A DNA stretch of 64,000 nucleotides, taken from the NCBI GenBank assembly GCA_023411715.1, contig JAEYOM010000020.1:8148-72147 (forward strand), read 5' to 3'. Under the pieces are notes generated by a model, which had not been told where the DNA came from, ran no database searches, and saw only the letters and a list, made by a program, of their open reading frames with translations. This document shows, piece by piece, positions 26,922 to 35,892 of the stretch (position 1 is its first letter; each line of letters starts with the position of its first letter). This DNA is from Bacillota bacterium (lineage in GTDB: Bacteria; Bacillota; Clostridia; Acetivibrionales; DTU013). A program made the position numbers and the translations under genes.

Positions 26922-27950
26922 ATGAAACAGTATATGCCAGAAAGGGTTTTTTTCGAGCCCGACGCCCTCGAATACCCGCTGGGGCTGAAACTTTACGAAT
27001 ATTTCGGGAAGCTTGGCGTGCCGGTCATGAAGACATCGGTGCAAAATGTGTCCAGGAATATTCCCGGCTCAAACGAAAAGGAAAAATATGCCGCGTCGAA
27101 GAAGTCTCTCGTCGTACGTGCAAAGAAGAGTCTCAGCTTCGACGTATGCAAGCCGTCTGCGGATTACGAGTTCCCGCTCGTCACAAATTGCCCGGGAAGC
27201 TGCGAATACTGCTACCTCCAGACGACACAAGGTAAAAAGCCCTACCTGACGGTCTATGTCAACCTCGAAGACATTCTGGAATCTGTCAAAAAGCACATCG
27301 AGAAGAACGAAAACAGGCTTACGACCTTTGAGATAGCCAGCACCGGCGATCCGCTTGCACTGGAGCATCTGACGGGAAGCGTCGCCAGGACCGTCGAATT
27401 TTTCAGCACCCTGGAAAACGGCAGGCTAAGGATCGTGACCAAATTCGACAACGCCGATTCCCTTCTCGCCCTCAGGCACAACGGGCATACAAGGTTCAGG
27501 GTCAGCGTGAATTCCAGGTATGTCATTGACAATTTCGAACACAATACGGCTTCCTTCGAAGAAAGGCTTTCGGTCGCTTCGAAGATTTCGCGTGCCGGAT
27601 ATCCGACAGGTTTTATTATCGCGCCGATAATGCTGTACGAAAACTGGAGGCTGGAATACCTGGAACTGTTCGACAGCCTGGCCAAGCAGGTGGATGTCTC
27701 GAGCTCCGGCACGCCTCTGACCTTCGAACTTATACAGCACAGGTTCACACCGGTCGCAAAGAGTTTTATCCTTCAGCGGTATCCGAATACGAAGCTCGAT
27801 ATGGATGAATCGAACCGTGCCGTCAAATGGGGTAAATATGGCCGTTTCAAGTATGTATATACCAAGGAGGCAGCAGAGGATATTGAAATCCATATATCCT
27901 CGCTCATCCGGGAACGCTTCCCTGATGCGGAAATAGAATATTTCACATAA
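26922..27950 (+). CDS. splB: spore photoproduct lyase
   Basis: A radical-SAM DNA repair enzyme that reverts spore photoproduct to two thymines on germination. The 342-residue protein carries the 4Fe-4S motif CPGSCEYC in the SPL context (TNCPGSCEYCYLQT). It also has the conserved FEIASTGDPLALEHLTG and the C-terminal SNRAVKWGKYGRFKYVY. CAGGAGGAATCT precedes ATG. It is monocistronic and follows the azlC remnant. It shows that the organism makes endospores. Confidence 0.95.
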   Translation: MKQYMPERVFFEPDALEYPLGLKLYEYFGKLGVPVMKTSVQNVSRNIPGSNEKEKYAASKKSLVVRAKKSLSFDVCKPSADYEFPLVTNCPGSCEYCYLQTTQGKKPYLTVYVNLEDILESVKKHIEKNENRLTTFEIASTGDPLALEHLTGSVARTVEFFSTLENGRLRIVTKFDNADSLLALRHNGHTRFRVSVNSRYVIDNFEHNTASFEERLSVASKISRAGYPTGFIIAPIMLYENWRLEYLELFDSLAKQVDVSSSGTPLTFELIQHRFTPVAKSFILQRYPNTKLDMDESNRAVKWGKYGRFKYVYTKEAAEDIEIHISSLIRERFPDAEIEYFT

Positions 27951-27957
27951 ACGGCAG

Positions 27958-29487
27958 TCATATTTTCAGGTCTATCCCGACAACACCCGAAACGGAACCG
28001 CTTTCCGATTTTATAGGTACTGTAAGCGTTACGCACGGCTTTCGGGTGATAGCCGACACATATACCTCGGACGTATACTCTTCGCCGCCTATTCCCCTGA
28101 TGAACCATTCCCTTATACTTGCGTTCGCTATGCCGGCCTCGGGTACCGAGCATACAAACCGGCCCTTGGCGTCGTTGCTCCAGGCTGCTTCGATATACCC
28201 GTAACGACTCAGGAGGTCCTCCAGGGCTTTCCTGTGCACTGTCTTTTCCATCCGGATAATATCCGGTTTTGCTGCGAGCTCTCTTATCAATCTGAAAGCT
28301 TCTTCTATCTTTTCCATACTATGTGCAGCTTCGAGCTTTGTCTCCTTGATCCCATTACCGTTTACGTTTCCGTTTACGTTTCCGCTCCCGTTTCTATTTC
28401 CCTTTCCGCTACCACTGCCCCTCCTGCTAAGGCTCAGGAGTCTGTTCAGATCCTCCGACGCCGAATTCAATATTCCACCCATTTCAGCTATCTCCTGTAT
28501 GCCTTCCTTTTGCTTGTATATGGATGTCTTTACGTCATCCACACTCTTTGCGGACGCTTTGACGATCGCATCGACGCTTCCCATGTTTTCGATAACATAA
28601 TTGGCATGGCGAACCTGGTCTTCCGATCCCTTAATAACCTTTCCCGACATTTCCAGCACACCGCTGAACGATTTGCGTATCAATCCGAGATTTCCCTCTA
28701 TATTTTTCGATTCGGCGACCCCTTTCTCTATCATAAGCATGTTCTCTTCAATAAGTTCATTGACGCTTACAACTTCCGACCGCATAACCTGCACCAGCTG
28801 TGAGATGTCCCTGACCGCCTTTTCACTGTCTCCTGCAAGCTTGCGTATCTCATCGGCCACAACGGAGAAGCCCCTGCCGTTTTCACCCGCCTTTGCCGAT
28901 TCTATCGAAGCGTTCAAAGAAAGCAGATTTGTCTGTTTCGATATGGTGTTGACTGTCTCGAGAATCAAATTTATGCGGTCTGTCGTTTCATTCAGCTTTT
29001 TAATGAAGTCAACGGTCCTGAAAAAGGTCGATTCGATCCCATGAATGGTTTCAACAATATTCAGTATTTCATCGAGGCTTGCCTTAACGGTATCGCCGGA
29101 AGACAGGCTTTCCGATTCCATTTGCCTCGAGGTCTTCAAAGCGTCATCCAGAAGCCCGATCATATTTTTGACGCTATCGAGCATACCCTGGACATTTTTA
29201 TTTACATGGGCATTCAGTTCGGCCATTTCCGACGCCTCGGCGTAAACCTGCTGAGCAAAAGCATTATTTTCGTCCATGTTGATATGCAACTGTTCCGATA
29301 CCGAGGATATCTGGCTCGAAGCCACGTACAGCTCGGAGTTGTGCCTGTTGAGCTCATTACTGAGATCCTCGATCATTCTGTCCTTTTGTTTTACTTTCCT
29401 GTCGGTCCTGTAAAGCAGTACGCCCGAAAACACTGCCAAAACAATAAAACTGCCTGCGCTGATCCAAAAATACGTACCCATATACAT
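27958..29487 (-). CDS. methyl-accepting chemotaxis protein with C-terminal sensor-like domain
   Basis: A 509-residue protein. A single N-terminal membrane helix (residues 5-27) is followed by a coiled-coil and the MCP signalling domain, whose hairpin tip is near ISKQTNLLSLNASIESAKAGENGRGFSVVADEIRKLA. After a Gly/Asn/Ser-rich linker there is a further domain of about 130 residues. It ends in ITRKPCVTLTVPIKSESGSVSGVVGIDLKI and looks like a Cache/PAS-type sensor. Placing it after the signalling domain puts the sensor in the cytoplasm, the reverse of most MCPs. GGGAGG precedes the start by 8 nt. Confidence 0.85.
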   Translation of the reverse strand: MYMGTYFWISAGSFIVLAVFSGVLLYRTDRKVKQKDRMIEDLSNELNRHNSELYVASSQISSVSEQLHINMDENNAFAQQVYAEASEMAELNAHVNKNVQGMLDSVKNMIGLLDDALKTSRQMESESLSSGDTVKASLDEILNIVETIHGIESTFFRTVDFIKKLNETTDRINLILETVNTISKQTNLLSLNASIESAKAGENGRGFSVVADEIRKLAGDSEKAVRDISQLVQVMRSEVVSVNELIEENMLMIEKGVAESKNIEGNLGLIRKSFSGVLEMSGKVIKGSEDQVRHANYVIENMGSVDAIVKASAKSVDDVKTSIYKQKEGIQEIAEMGGILNSASEDLNRLLSLSRRGSGSGKGNRNGSGNVNGNVNGNGIKETKLEAAHSMEKIEEAFRLIRELAAKPDIIRMEKTVHRKALEDLLSRYGYIEAAWSNDAKGRFVCSVPEAGIANASIREWFIRGIGGEEYTSEVYVSAITRKPCVTLTVPIKSESGSVSGVVGIDLKI

Positions 29488-29514
29488 TTCTACCGCCTCC
29501 CTGATTCATGCAAA

Positions 29515-29556
29515 ATTAAAAAGGCGCCGGACAGAGAAATTTCTGTGCCGACACCT
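29515..29556 (-). terminator. terminator between acyltransferase and MCP genes
   Basis: On the minus strand, AAAGGTGTCGGCACAGA pairs with TCTGTCCGGCGCCTTT, followed by TTTTTAATTTT. It lies about 150 nt beyond the acyltransferase stop and upstream of the MCP start. Confidence 0.65.
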
Positions 29557-29708
29557 TTGTCATATCATGTTTGAAGAATTCATATATAATTATGGCAATT
29601 TTAACATAACGCTAGAGGTTTATCAATATACGTGTGTGCTGCGACATATATTTACGGTAAAATTGAATCGACCGGCAGCGTGCGCCGATCTGCCCGCCGT
29701 ATGCCGGA

Positions 29709-30812
29709 TCATGTGATATACCTGTTTACCGCCGGGATCATCCTGAGCAGTGCGGTCACCGCAAAGCTTGCTGCAAATATAAGCACCGACAGTACCGGCA
29801 CCGACAGCAAAGCGTTGAAGGACAGCGTATCGAGTCCCCTTTCTCCGAGATAGGACAATATCATCGCATGGACCAGGTAAATACCGAACGTGCACAGCGA
29901 AACATACTGTATGCGCTTCATGGAGCCTTCCGACCAATTCAGCTTTGACACCTGGTATTTGAAGAAAATAAACAGTGCTGTCGACGACAGAAATGTCGTG
30001 ATCATAAAATAATCCAGCATATACCCCACCGGCGCATTTCCCTTGATCGAAAGAAAGCTCGTTCCGATGATACAGACCAGGGCGCCGCCTATCCCGAGGA
30101 CATAGGAAACGGTCTGAAGCTTTTTCGATATCGGGAAGGTGTACAGGTAATAGCCAAGCATGAAATAGCCCGCGTAGCTGCCGACCAGTTCTATCGGCAA
30201 TCTGGTAAGGATGCTTTTTATATAATCATAATAAGGGAAATCGAATTTCAACAGCGAAGTTATCAGTACCCCGAATACAAAGAAAAGTATGATCATATAC
30301 CTGCACAGTTTCTCGCCGCCATATCTGGTGACGAGCTGCAGGAAAGGAACAAGCATGTACAGAGCGATCATCATGGGCAAAAACCACAGGTGATAAAAGC
30401 TGTTTATCGTATATATGATTATCGTCTTGAAGGAGCCGGAGTAAAAAGGTTCGCCCGATATGTAATATTTGTAGACGGCATAAACGAACGACCAGAATAC
30501 ATAGGCGACTGCCAGCCGAAAAATGTATTTGCCGTATAGCTTTTTAAGCGGGATCTCCCTTTTCGGGTCGAGAAAAAATACTCCGCTGATCATTACCATT
30601 ACGGGGACGGCGAATCTGACTACACCGTCATATATATTGAATATCTGCCACGCGTTCGTCGAAGGGCTCATTTCATTCCAATGCTGACCTGCCGTATGCA
30701 GCACGACTACGGAAAACATCGTTATGATCCTCAATAGATCCAGATAAGCTATCCTGCCGCCTTTCTCCGTGCGGCTCCTCGACCCGGGCAGGCTTGTCCC
30801 TGTAGTGTCCAT
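29709..30812 (-). CDS. membrane acyltransferase (acyltransferase_3/OafA-like)
   Basis: A 367-residue integral membrane protein with about ten helices. It has the acyltransferase-3 start GRIAYLDLLRIITMFSVVVLHTAGQ, which includes the conserved Arg and catalytic-type His, and the HLWFLPMMIALYMLVPFL segment. Such enzymes O-acylate cell-surface polysaccharides or lipids. GGAGGGGGG precedes the start. It is alone, and the acceptor cannot be told. Confidence 0.87.
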   Translation of the reverse strand: MDTTGTSLPGSRSRTEKGGRIAYLDLLRIITMFSVVVLHTAGQHWNEMSPSTNAWQIFNIYDGVVRFAVPVMVMISGVFFLDPKREIPLKKLYGKYIFRLAVAYVFWSFVYAVYKYYISGEPFYSGSFKTIIIYTINSFYHLWFLPMMIALYMLVPFLQLVTRYGGEKLCRYMIILFFVFGVLITSLLKFDFPYYDYIKSILTRLPIELVGSYAGYFMLGYYLYTFPISKKLQTVSYVLGIGGALVCIIGTSFLSIKGNAPVGYMLDYFMITTFLSSTALFIFFKYQVSKLNWSEGSMKRIQYVSLCTFGIYLVHAMILSYLGERGLDTLSFNALLSVPVLSVLIFAASFAVTALLRMIPAVNRYIT

Positions 30813-30880
30813 ATATATCCCCCCTCCACACGTATTACATTATAATATACGGGAGGGCATATAGACAATATAATCAGCTC

Positions 30881-32227
30881 TTATAGCTTCAAACCGTTAT
30901 ATTTTCGTTTCTCGTTCAGCGCAGCGGTCAGTTCGCCCAGTCTTGAGGTATCGCCTATCAAAATGACGCCTGCAAGCCCTTCTTCGGTAAAATAGTACTT
31001 TTCATATGTTTTACTTGCCGGATCCCTGACCTCTGCGGTTTTGTAGCGCCGACCAGGCGTCCTGCCGTTATCTCCGGCTGCAAAGAGAGAAGTATTCAAC
31101 CCCTCGAAGGTAAGTGCGGCAGGAACCGGCATATAGGGAATCGTGTCGCCGGCGGCGTTGGCTCCCGCTATCCTTCCCATCTCAAGCGCCTGCGGCCAGA
31201 TGGCGTAATTGACGCCGTTGTATTGTGCACAATCACCGCATGCATAGACGTCCGCAGCACTGGTCTCCATCCTTTCGTTCACGACGACGCTGCGCTCCGC
31301 CGCTATGCCCGCCTCCTTCGCTATACCTGTATTGGCGCGGACACCGGCTGAGATGATCACAAGGTCGGCCGGATATACCGTACCGTCCTCCAGTTTTACG
31401 CCTGTCACGGAGCCGTCCCCGATTATCTCGGTTATTGCGGCGTTGACCCTGAAGTCGATTCCAGCGTCTGCGATGATATTCGCGATCAATTCCCCGGCGG
31501 CATCATCGAGCTGCCGCACCATTAGTCTATCGGCGACTTCCAGAACAGTTACCCTGCCGCCGCCCCTGTGCATCTCCCACGCAGCCTCCAGGCCAAGGAC
31601 TCCTCCTCCTATGACAACAGTGTTCTTTACCCTCTGCGACAGGGCCCCGATCCTGAGGACATCGTCCATACGGCGCACAGCTACTACTTCCGGTTTGCCG
31701 GCCCCGGCGATCGGAGGAATAAAGCATTCGGCTCCCAGCGCATATATGCACTTGTCGTATTTCAACCGCTCCCCGTCGTTCAATAAGATCGTTTTGTCGG
31801 CGGTATCGAGTTTCTCTGCCCGTACACCGAGTTTATTAGTAATTTTATTCTTTTCATACCATTCGCGGTCATGGATCTCAATCTCTTCAGCATTTTTTAA
31901 GCTGCTGAGGGATTTTGTGAGCATTGGCCGATTATAACTCAGATACGGCTCATCGGAAATCATTATGACAGTACAGGTCCCGTTGCGTTCGCGGATCGCC
32001 TCCGCCGCGCTGAGTCCTGCCGCGCCGTTCCCGAGTATCACGAATACCTCATCCGTATCCTTTCGGTATGTAATTTCCTCTTCTTCATAGGGTTCGAAGT
32101 ATTCAGGCCCGACGCCGCAAACCGGGCATTTTTCAAGCGATGCGTCAAATGTCGCGCCGCAGATCAGGCACCTGACCATTTTTACCTTTACAGGATTCCT
32201 TGCTTTGTCTAAGCTATACTGTTCCAT
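30881..32227 (-). CDS. NAD(P)H:rubredoxin-type FAD oxidoreductase with N-terminal rubredoxin-like domain
   Basis: A 448-residue fusion. Residues 17-45 form a rubredoxin-like iron site with Cys20, Cys23, Cys34 and Cys37 (CLICG and CPVCG). The short 10-residue spacing is of the rubrerythrin type. A pyridine nucleotide-disulfide oxidoreductase fold follows: FAD loop LGNGAAGLSAAEAI, NAD loop VVIGGGVLGLEAAWE, FAD motif DVYACGDCAQ. It would pass electrons from NAD(P)H to its own iron centre, or to rubredoxin-dependent peroxide, NO or O2 reductases. GAGAGGGG precedes ATG 32227. It is a single gene. Confidence 0.87.
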   Translation of the reverse strand: MEQYSLDKARNPVKVKMVRCLICGATFDASLEKCPVCGVGPEYFEPYEEEEITYRKDTDEVFVILGNGAAGLSAAEAIRERNGTCTVIMISDEPYLSYNRPMLTKSLSSLKNAEEIEIHDREWYEKNKITNKLGVRAEKLDTADKTILLNDGERLKYDKCIYALGAECFIPPIAGAGKPEVVAVRRMDDVLRIGALSQRVKNTVVIGGGVLGLEAAWEMHRGGGRVTVLEVADRLMVRQLDDAAGELIANIIADAGIDFRVNAAITEIIGDGSVTGVKLEDGTVYPADLVIISAGVRANTGIAKEAGIAAERSVVVNERMETSAADVYACGDCAQYNGVNYAIWPQALEMGRIAGANAAGDTIPYMPVPAALTFEGLNTSLFAAGDNGRTPGRRYKTAEVRDPASKTYEKYYFTEEGLAGVILIGDTSRLGELTAALNEKRKYNGLKL

Positions 32228-32377
32228 TTACAATCCCCTCTCAGGCAGTCTATATTTTGTATATATCCCCACAAATCGGCTGCTTAATCATCGCATATGC
32301 AAAGTCTGACTGCCAAAGTAAACATTTAAGGTTTGCTAAAGCTTTCAGATGTTATAATGTAAAGGGAAAACAATGTA

Positions 32378-32441
32378 AGGGGACACATCTTAAAAGGTCA
32401 GGGGACACATCTTCAAATACCATTGCAAGAAATGTCCCCAA
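32378..32441. repeat. GGGGACACATCTT repeat cluster
   Basis: AGGGGACACATCTT occurs twice (32378-32391 and 32400-32413). A partly inverted copy, AAGAAATGTCCCC, follows at 32427-32439, so the second copy can form a hairpin. It is a different repeat from the one at 26225 but has the same tandem design. Confidence 0.75.
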
Positions 32442-32529
32442 TAGATACCATATCAAGATATATCCCTTCGGCGTGCCTTTCCGACGCTGAAGCTACTTAT
32501 GAAATACTATTGAAAGAAAGCGGTTGCGT

Positions 32530-33210
32530 ATGAGGATACTGATTATTGAGGATGAAACATACCTGGCGGAAGCGCTTATACATATACTGAGGAAAAACAA
32601 CTATTCGGCCGACGCCGTAAATGATGGTCTGACAGGTCTTGATAACGCGCTTACGGGAATATACGACCTGATACTGCTCGATATAATGCTGCCCGGCATG
32701 GATGGTATCAGCGTGTTGAAAAATATAAGGAAGGCAGGTATTTCAACACCCGTTATACTGCTGACAGCAAAGTGTGAAGTATCCGACAAGGTAACAGGGC
32801 TCGACAGCGGCGCTGACGATTACCTGGCAAAGCCCTTTGCTACCGAGGAACTGTTGGCAAGGATAAGGGCGGCATCCAGGCGGAAGGGCGAAGTAATACC
32901 TGACAATACTATAAAATTCGGAGATATCGAACTCAATACAGGCAGTCTCAAGTTGGCCAAAGGGCCCAGGGAGATCAAGCTCATACTGAAGGAAAGCGAA
33001 TTGCTCGAACTTCTCATGACCAGGAAAAATGCAGTCACATCTAAGGAATTGGTGATAGAAAAGCTCTGGGGTTTTGATTCGGATGCCGAACATAATAATG
33101 TAGAAGTTTATATCTCATTCCTCAGAAAGAAACTGGCCTATCTGGATTCGTCCGTTTCGATAGGTACTGTGCGAGGCGTCGGATATATCCTTGAGGAAAG
33201 GCAGGAATAA
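32530..33210 (+). CDS. OmpR/PhoB-family response regulator
   Basis: A 226-residue two-component regulator. The receiver domain (1-120) has the acidic pocket Glu-Asp in IIEDE, the phospho-acceptor Asp in LILLDIMLPGMDG and the Lys in YLAKPF. The C-terminal winged helix includes VIEKLWGFDSDAEHNNVEVYISFLRKKL and ends in RGVGYIL. ATG 32530 is preferred over TTG 32524. Its stop overlaps the kinase start by one base (TAATG), so the two form a pair. Confidence 0.92.
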   Translation: MRILIIEDETYLAEALIHILRKNNYSADAVNDGLTGLDNALTGIYDLILLDIMLPGMDGISVLKNIRKAGISTPVILLTAKCEVSDKVTGLDSGADDYLAKPFATEELLARIRAASRRKGEVIPDNTIKFGDIELNTGSLKLAKGPREIKLILKESELLELLMTRKNAVTSKELVIEKLWGFDSDAEHNNVEVYISFLRKKLAYLDSSVSIGTVRGVGYILEERQE

Positions 33211-34610
33211 TGTTCACAAAACTCAGGAACCGTTTTCTGGTATTGAACATGGTCATCATTTCGATAACGATGTTAATAGCGTTTGCGTCTATTTACATTA
33301 TTACATATAACAACGTCAATAATGAAATAAATATGAGTCTCCGCAGGATATCCGGCTTCGGCCGGGACGGGATGCTGCCCCAGCCGCCGCAGATCACGGC
33401 CAAAGCTGCGCAGGACGGGATTTCCGGTCCATTCCAGTCTGAGGCGGGAAACATAGCCGGACCGGATATCGGCATAATTCAGCCCAACCATCACAATCCC
33501 GACGAGAGTAACTCCGACCAGAACGCCCTTGAACAGAACAACGCCGCTCAGCCGCCGACGTCCGGAAACAAGCCGGTCGACCGCTTTGTTACGTTTGCTG
33601 TTATTACCGACAGTCAATGGAAGATAAAGACTGTTGTCTCACTATTCAAAATGGATTCTCCATTCTATGAAGAAGCAAAAAACATAGCGTTATCGCAAAA
33701 CAAAGAAAACGGCAAGTTTAGGCTGGACGGAAACAACTGGGCGTATGATATCAAACCTGTGACAAACGGCTACAGGGTGACATTTCTTGATATATCACCG
33801 CAGCAGAGCATACTTACAAACCTGATCTATACTTTCCTGGCTGTTGCTTTGATCACGCTGGTACTTATCTTTCTTATCAGCAGGTTTTTCGCAAACAAGT
33901 CCATAAAGCCGGTCAAGGATGCATTTGAGAAGCAGAAGCAGTTTATCGCGGACGCTTCCCATGAACTCAAGACTCCTCTGGCCGTTATAGACACAAATGT
34001 CGATGTGCTGCTTTCAAACAGCGCGGATACGATAGAAAACCAGTCGAAATGGCTGCAATATATAAAGTCCGCATCAGTCAGGATGGCTAAGCTCACGAAT
34101 GACCTGCTTTATCTGACACAGGTGGATCATTCCGACAGGAAAATGATATTTACAGCTTTTGATATGAGCGAGACGGTCCAAAGCGCCATCCTTACGATGG
34201 AAGCGATAATATACGAACATGATCTTTCGCTTCGCTACGATATAGAGCCGGGCCTTGTGACATATGGCAATTGCGAGGAAATCAAGGAAGTCGTAATGAT
34301 ACTTCTGGACAATGCGCTGAAGTATACGAATGCAAACGGCTCGGTCGATATTTCTCTCAAACGCCGCCACAACGATATCGTCCTGGCAGTTTCAAATACA
34401 GGCGAAGGAATACCTGAAGACCAACTGGGGAGGATCTTCGACCGTTTTTATCGCATCGACAAGTCCAGATCGCGGGCGCTCGGCGGCTACGGACTGGGAC
34501 TTGCCATCGCAAAGGCGATCATCGAACAGCATAAGGGCAGGATCTCTGCCAAAAGCGTCATTAATGAAAAGACAACATTCTGCATTGAACTGCCGCTTTC
34601 GGCCGGATAA
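33210..34610 (+). CDS. sensor histidine kinase, partner of the OmpR regulator
   Basis: A 466-residue membrane kinase. It has two membrane helices (about 10-32 and 205-227) around an extracellular domain with a Pro/Asn-rich segment. The HisKA motif FIADASHELKTPLAVI carries the phospho-His. The ATPase domain has N-box LLDNALKYT, the G1 box SNTGEGIP and the G2 box GGYGLGLAI. There is no clear HAMP. The signal is unknown. Confidence 0.92.
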   Translation: MFTKLRNRFLVLNMVIISITMLIAFASIYIITYNNVNNEINMSLRRISGFGRDGMLPQPPQITAKAAQDGISGPFQSEAGNIAGPDIGIIQPNHHNPDESNSDQNALEQNNAAQPPTSGNKPVDRFVTFAVITDSQWKIKTVVSLFKMDSPFYEEAKNIALSQNKENGKFRLDGNNWAYDIKPVTNGYRVTFLDISPQQSILTNLIYTFLAVALITLVLIFLISRFFANKSIKPVKDAFEKQKQFIADASHELKTPLAVIDTNVDVLLSNSADTIENQSKWLQYIKSASVRMAKLTNDLLYLTQVDHSDRKMIFTAFDMSETVQSAILTMEAIIYEHDLSLRYDIEPGLVTYGNCEEIKEVVMILLDNALKYTNANGSVDISLKRRHNDIVLAVSNTGEGIPEDQLGRIFDRFYRIDKSRSRALGGYGLGLAIAKAIIEQHKGRISAKSVINEKTTFCIELPLSAG

Positions 34611-34616
34611 GGCTGT

Positions 34617-34658
34617 AAAAAGCAGTCTGAACTGAACGCTTCAGGCTGCTTTTTTAAT
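34617..34658. terminator. bidirectional terminator
   Basis: AAAAAGCAGTCTGAA pairs with TTCAGGCTGCTTTTTT, between the convergent kinase and pdxA genes. Confidence 0.88.
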
Positions 34659-34697
34659 ATGCCGGCGATTTCTGTTACGTTAAGCAGGAGAATTCGT

Positions 34698-35702
34698 TTA
34701 TGCCTTAAGCTTGTAGCTGGGCGCATATTTCGCGGCCAGCCTTATGGCTTCCGTCATACTGACCTCGCTGGCTTTGCCCGTTCCGGCTATATCGAAAGCG
34801 GTACCGTGGTCTACCGATGTCCTTAAAAACGGCAGGCCAATGGTAAGCGCAATGGTCCTTTCAAAATCCAGTGTTTTTGTGGCAATATGCCCCTGGTCGT
34901 GATAAAGTGACAGAACGGAATTGAACCTGCCCTGCAGCGCCATATGGAATACTGAATCCGCCCCTATCGGACCAACTACGTCATATCCCAGTCTGCGCGC
35001 TTCCTCCACCGCCGGAGCAACGCTTGTGACCTCTTCATCGCCGAAAAGTCCATGTTCCCCGGAGTGCGGGTTCAGGCCTGCAATGGCCATCGTGCCCTCG
35101 TTGATGCCAAGCCGCCTCAGTGCTTCGGTACACCTTTCGATGTAGTCCATGAGCCGCTCCTTTGTGACCAGGTCGCATGCCTTGCGGAGTGAGACATGGC
35201 GTGTAAGGAAAAACACGCGCATATTGCGGACCTCAAACATCGTAAGAGGATCATGAGTGCCCGTCAAGCCTGCCAGTATCTCTGTATGACCTATATAATC
35301 GACTTTGGCGGCCTTCAATGATTCCTTGTTTATGGGAGTTGTGGCTATAGCATCGACTTCATGGGCAAGTGCCATTTCCACGGCTCTCTTTATGTATTCG
35401 AATGCGGCTTTGCCGCCCTGAGCCTGTACTTCCCCTGTTTTAAGAGTGTCTATGTCTACGTTTTGCAGATCGACAACGTCGAGAGTACCTTTTTTGTATA
35501 CGCCTTCACCGGCTGATTTGACCGTATTGATCTTAAGTTCGAGGCCACAGTACCGCATTGCCTTCTCGATAACATTACGGTCGCCTGCCACGAGCGGTCT
35601 GCATATATTGTAAATTTCTTCTCCCGCGAGCGCTTTGACTGTGATTTCGGGCCCGACGCCGGCCGGATCACCCATTGGTATGGCAATACAAGGTCTGTTC
35701 AT
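34698..35702 (-). CDS. pdxA: 4-hydroxythreonine-4-phosphate dehydrogenase family protein (PdxA/PdxA2)
   Basis: A 334-residue NAD-dependent dehydrogenase-decarboxylase. It begins CIAIPMGDPAGVGPEITVKAL and includes the metal site His in GHTEILAGLTGT, AGLNPHSGEHGLFG, and SLYHDQGHIATKTLDFE. Classic PdxA acts in DXP-dependent vitamin B6 synthesis, while the PdxA2 subgroup acts on four-carbon acid phosphates such as D-threonate or D-erythronate 4-phosphate. No other B6 gene is adjacent, so the PdxA2 role is quite possible. GAGAGGG lies 9 nt before ATG. Confidence 0.85.
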   Translation of the reverse strand: MNRPCIAIPMGDPAGVGPEITVKALAGEEIYNICRPLVAGDRNVIEKAMRYCGLELKINTVKSAGEGVYKKGTLDVVDLQNVDIDTLKTGEVQAQGGKAAFEYIKRAVEMALAHEVDAIATTPINKESLKAAKVDYIGHTEILAGLTGTHDPLTMFEVRNMRVFFLTRHVSLRKACDLVTKERLMDYIERCTEALRRLGINEGTMAIAGLNPHSGEHGLFGDEEVTSVAPAVEEARRLGYDVVGPIGADSVFHMALQGRFNSVLSLYHDQGHIATKTLDFERTIALTIGLPFLRTSVDHGTAFDIAGTGKASEVSMTEAIRLAAKYAPSYKLKA

Positions 35703-35829
35703 ACTATTTACCCTCTCAGAGTTATATTACTTATTGCACGACCCCCTCATATTACCATTAAAGACCTTATATTTCAATAATTAAAGCACATTACCGCCCT
35801 GTTTCTGCTGTGATTTGGAGTAACTGGGT

Positions 35830-35858
35830 TTGAATATGCTGTTTTTTTACCGTATAAT
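35830..35858 (+). promoter_or_regulatory. promoter of the radical-SAM/Cys-Ala protein operon
   Basis: TTGAAT (35830-35835) and TATAAT (35853-35858) with 17 bp between them, 35 bp before the radical-SAM start. Confidence 0.75.
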
Positions 35859-35892
35859 ATGTTAAACAGTATTTGTAAACGAGGTAAAAGCT

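Noticed and set aside
29515..29556. possible riboswitch expression platform before the MCP gene
   Set aside because: No aptamer-like conserved blocks (for example c-di-GMP) are found upstream; it is better explained as the acyltransferase terminator.
30881..32227. assignment as nitrite reductase large subunit
   Set aside because: Only the FAD/NAD module is shared; the sirohaem and iron-sulfur domains are missing and a rubredoxin-like domain is present instead.
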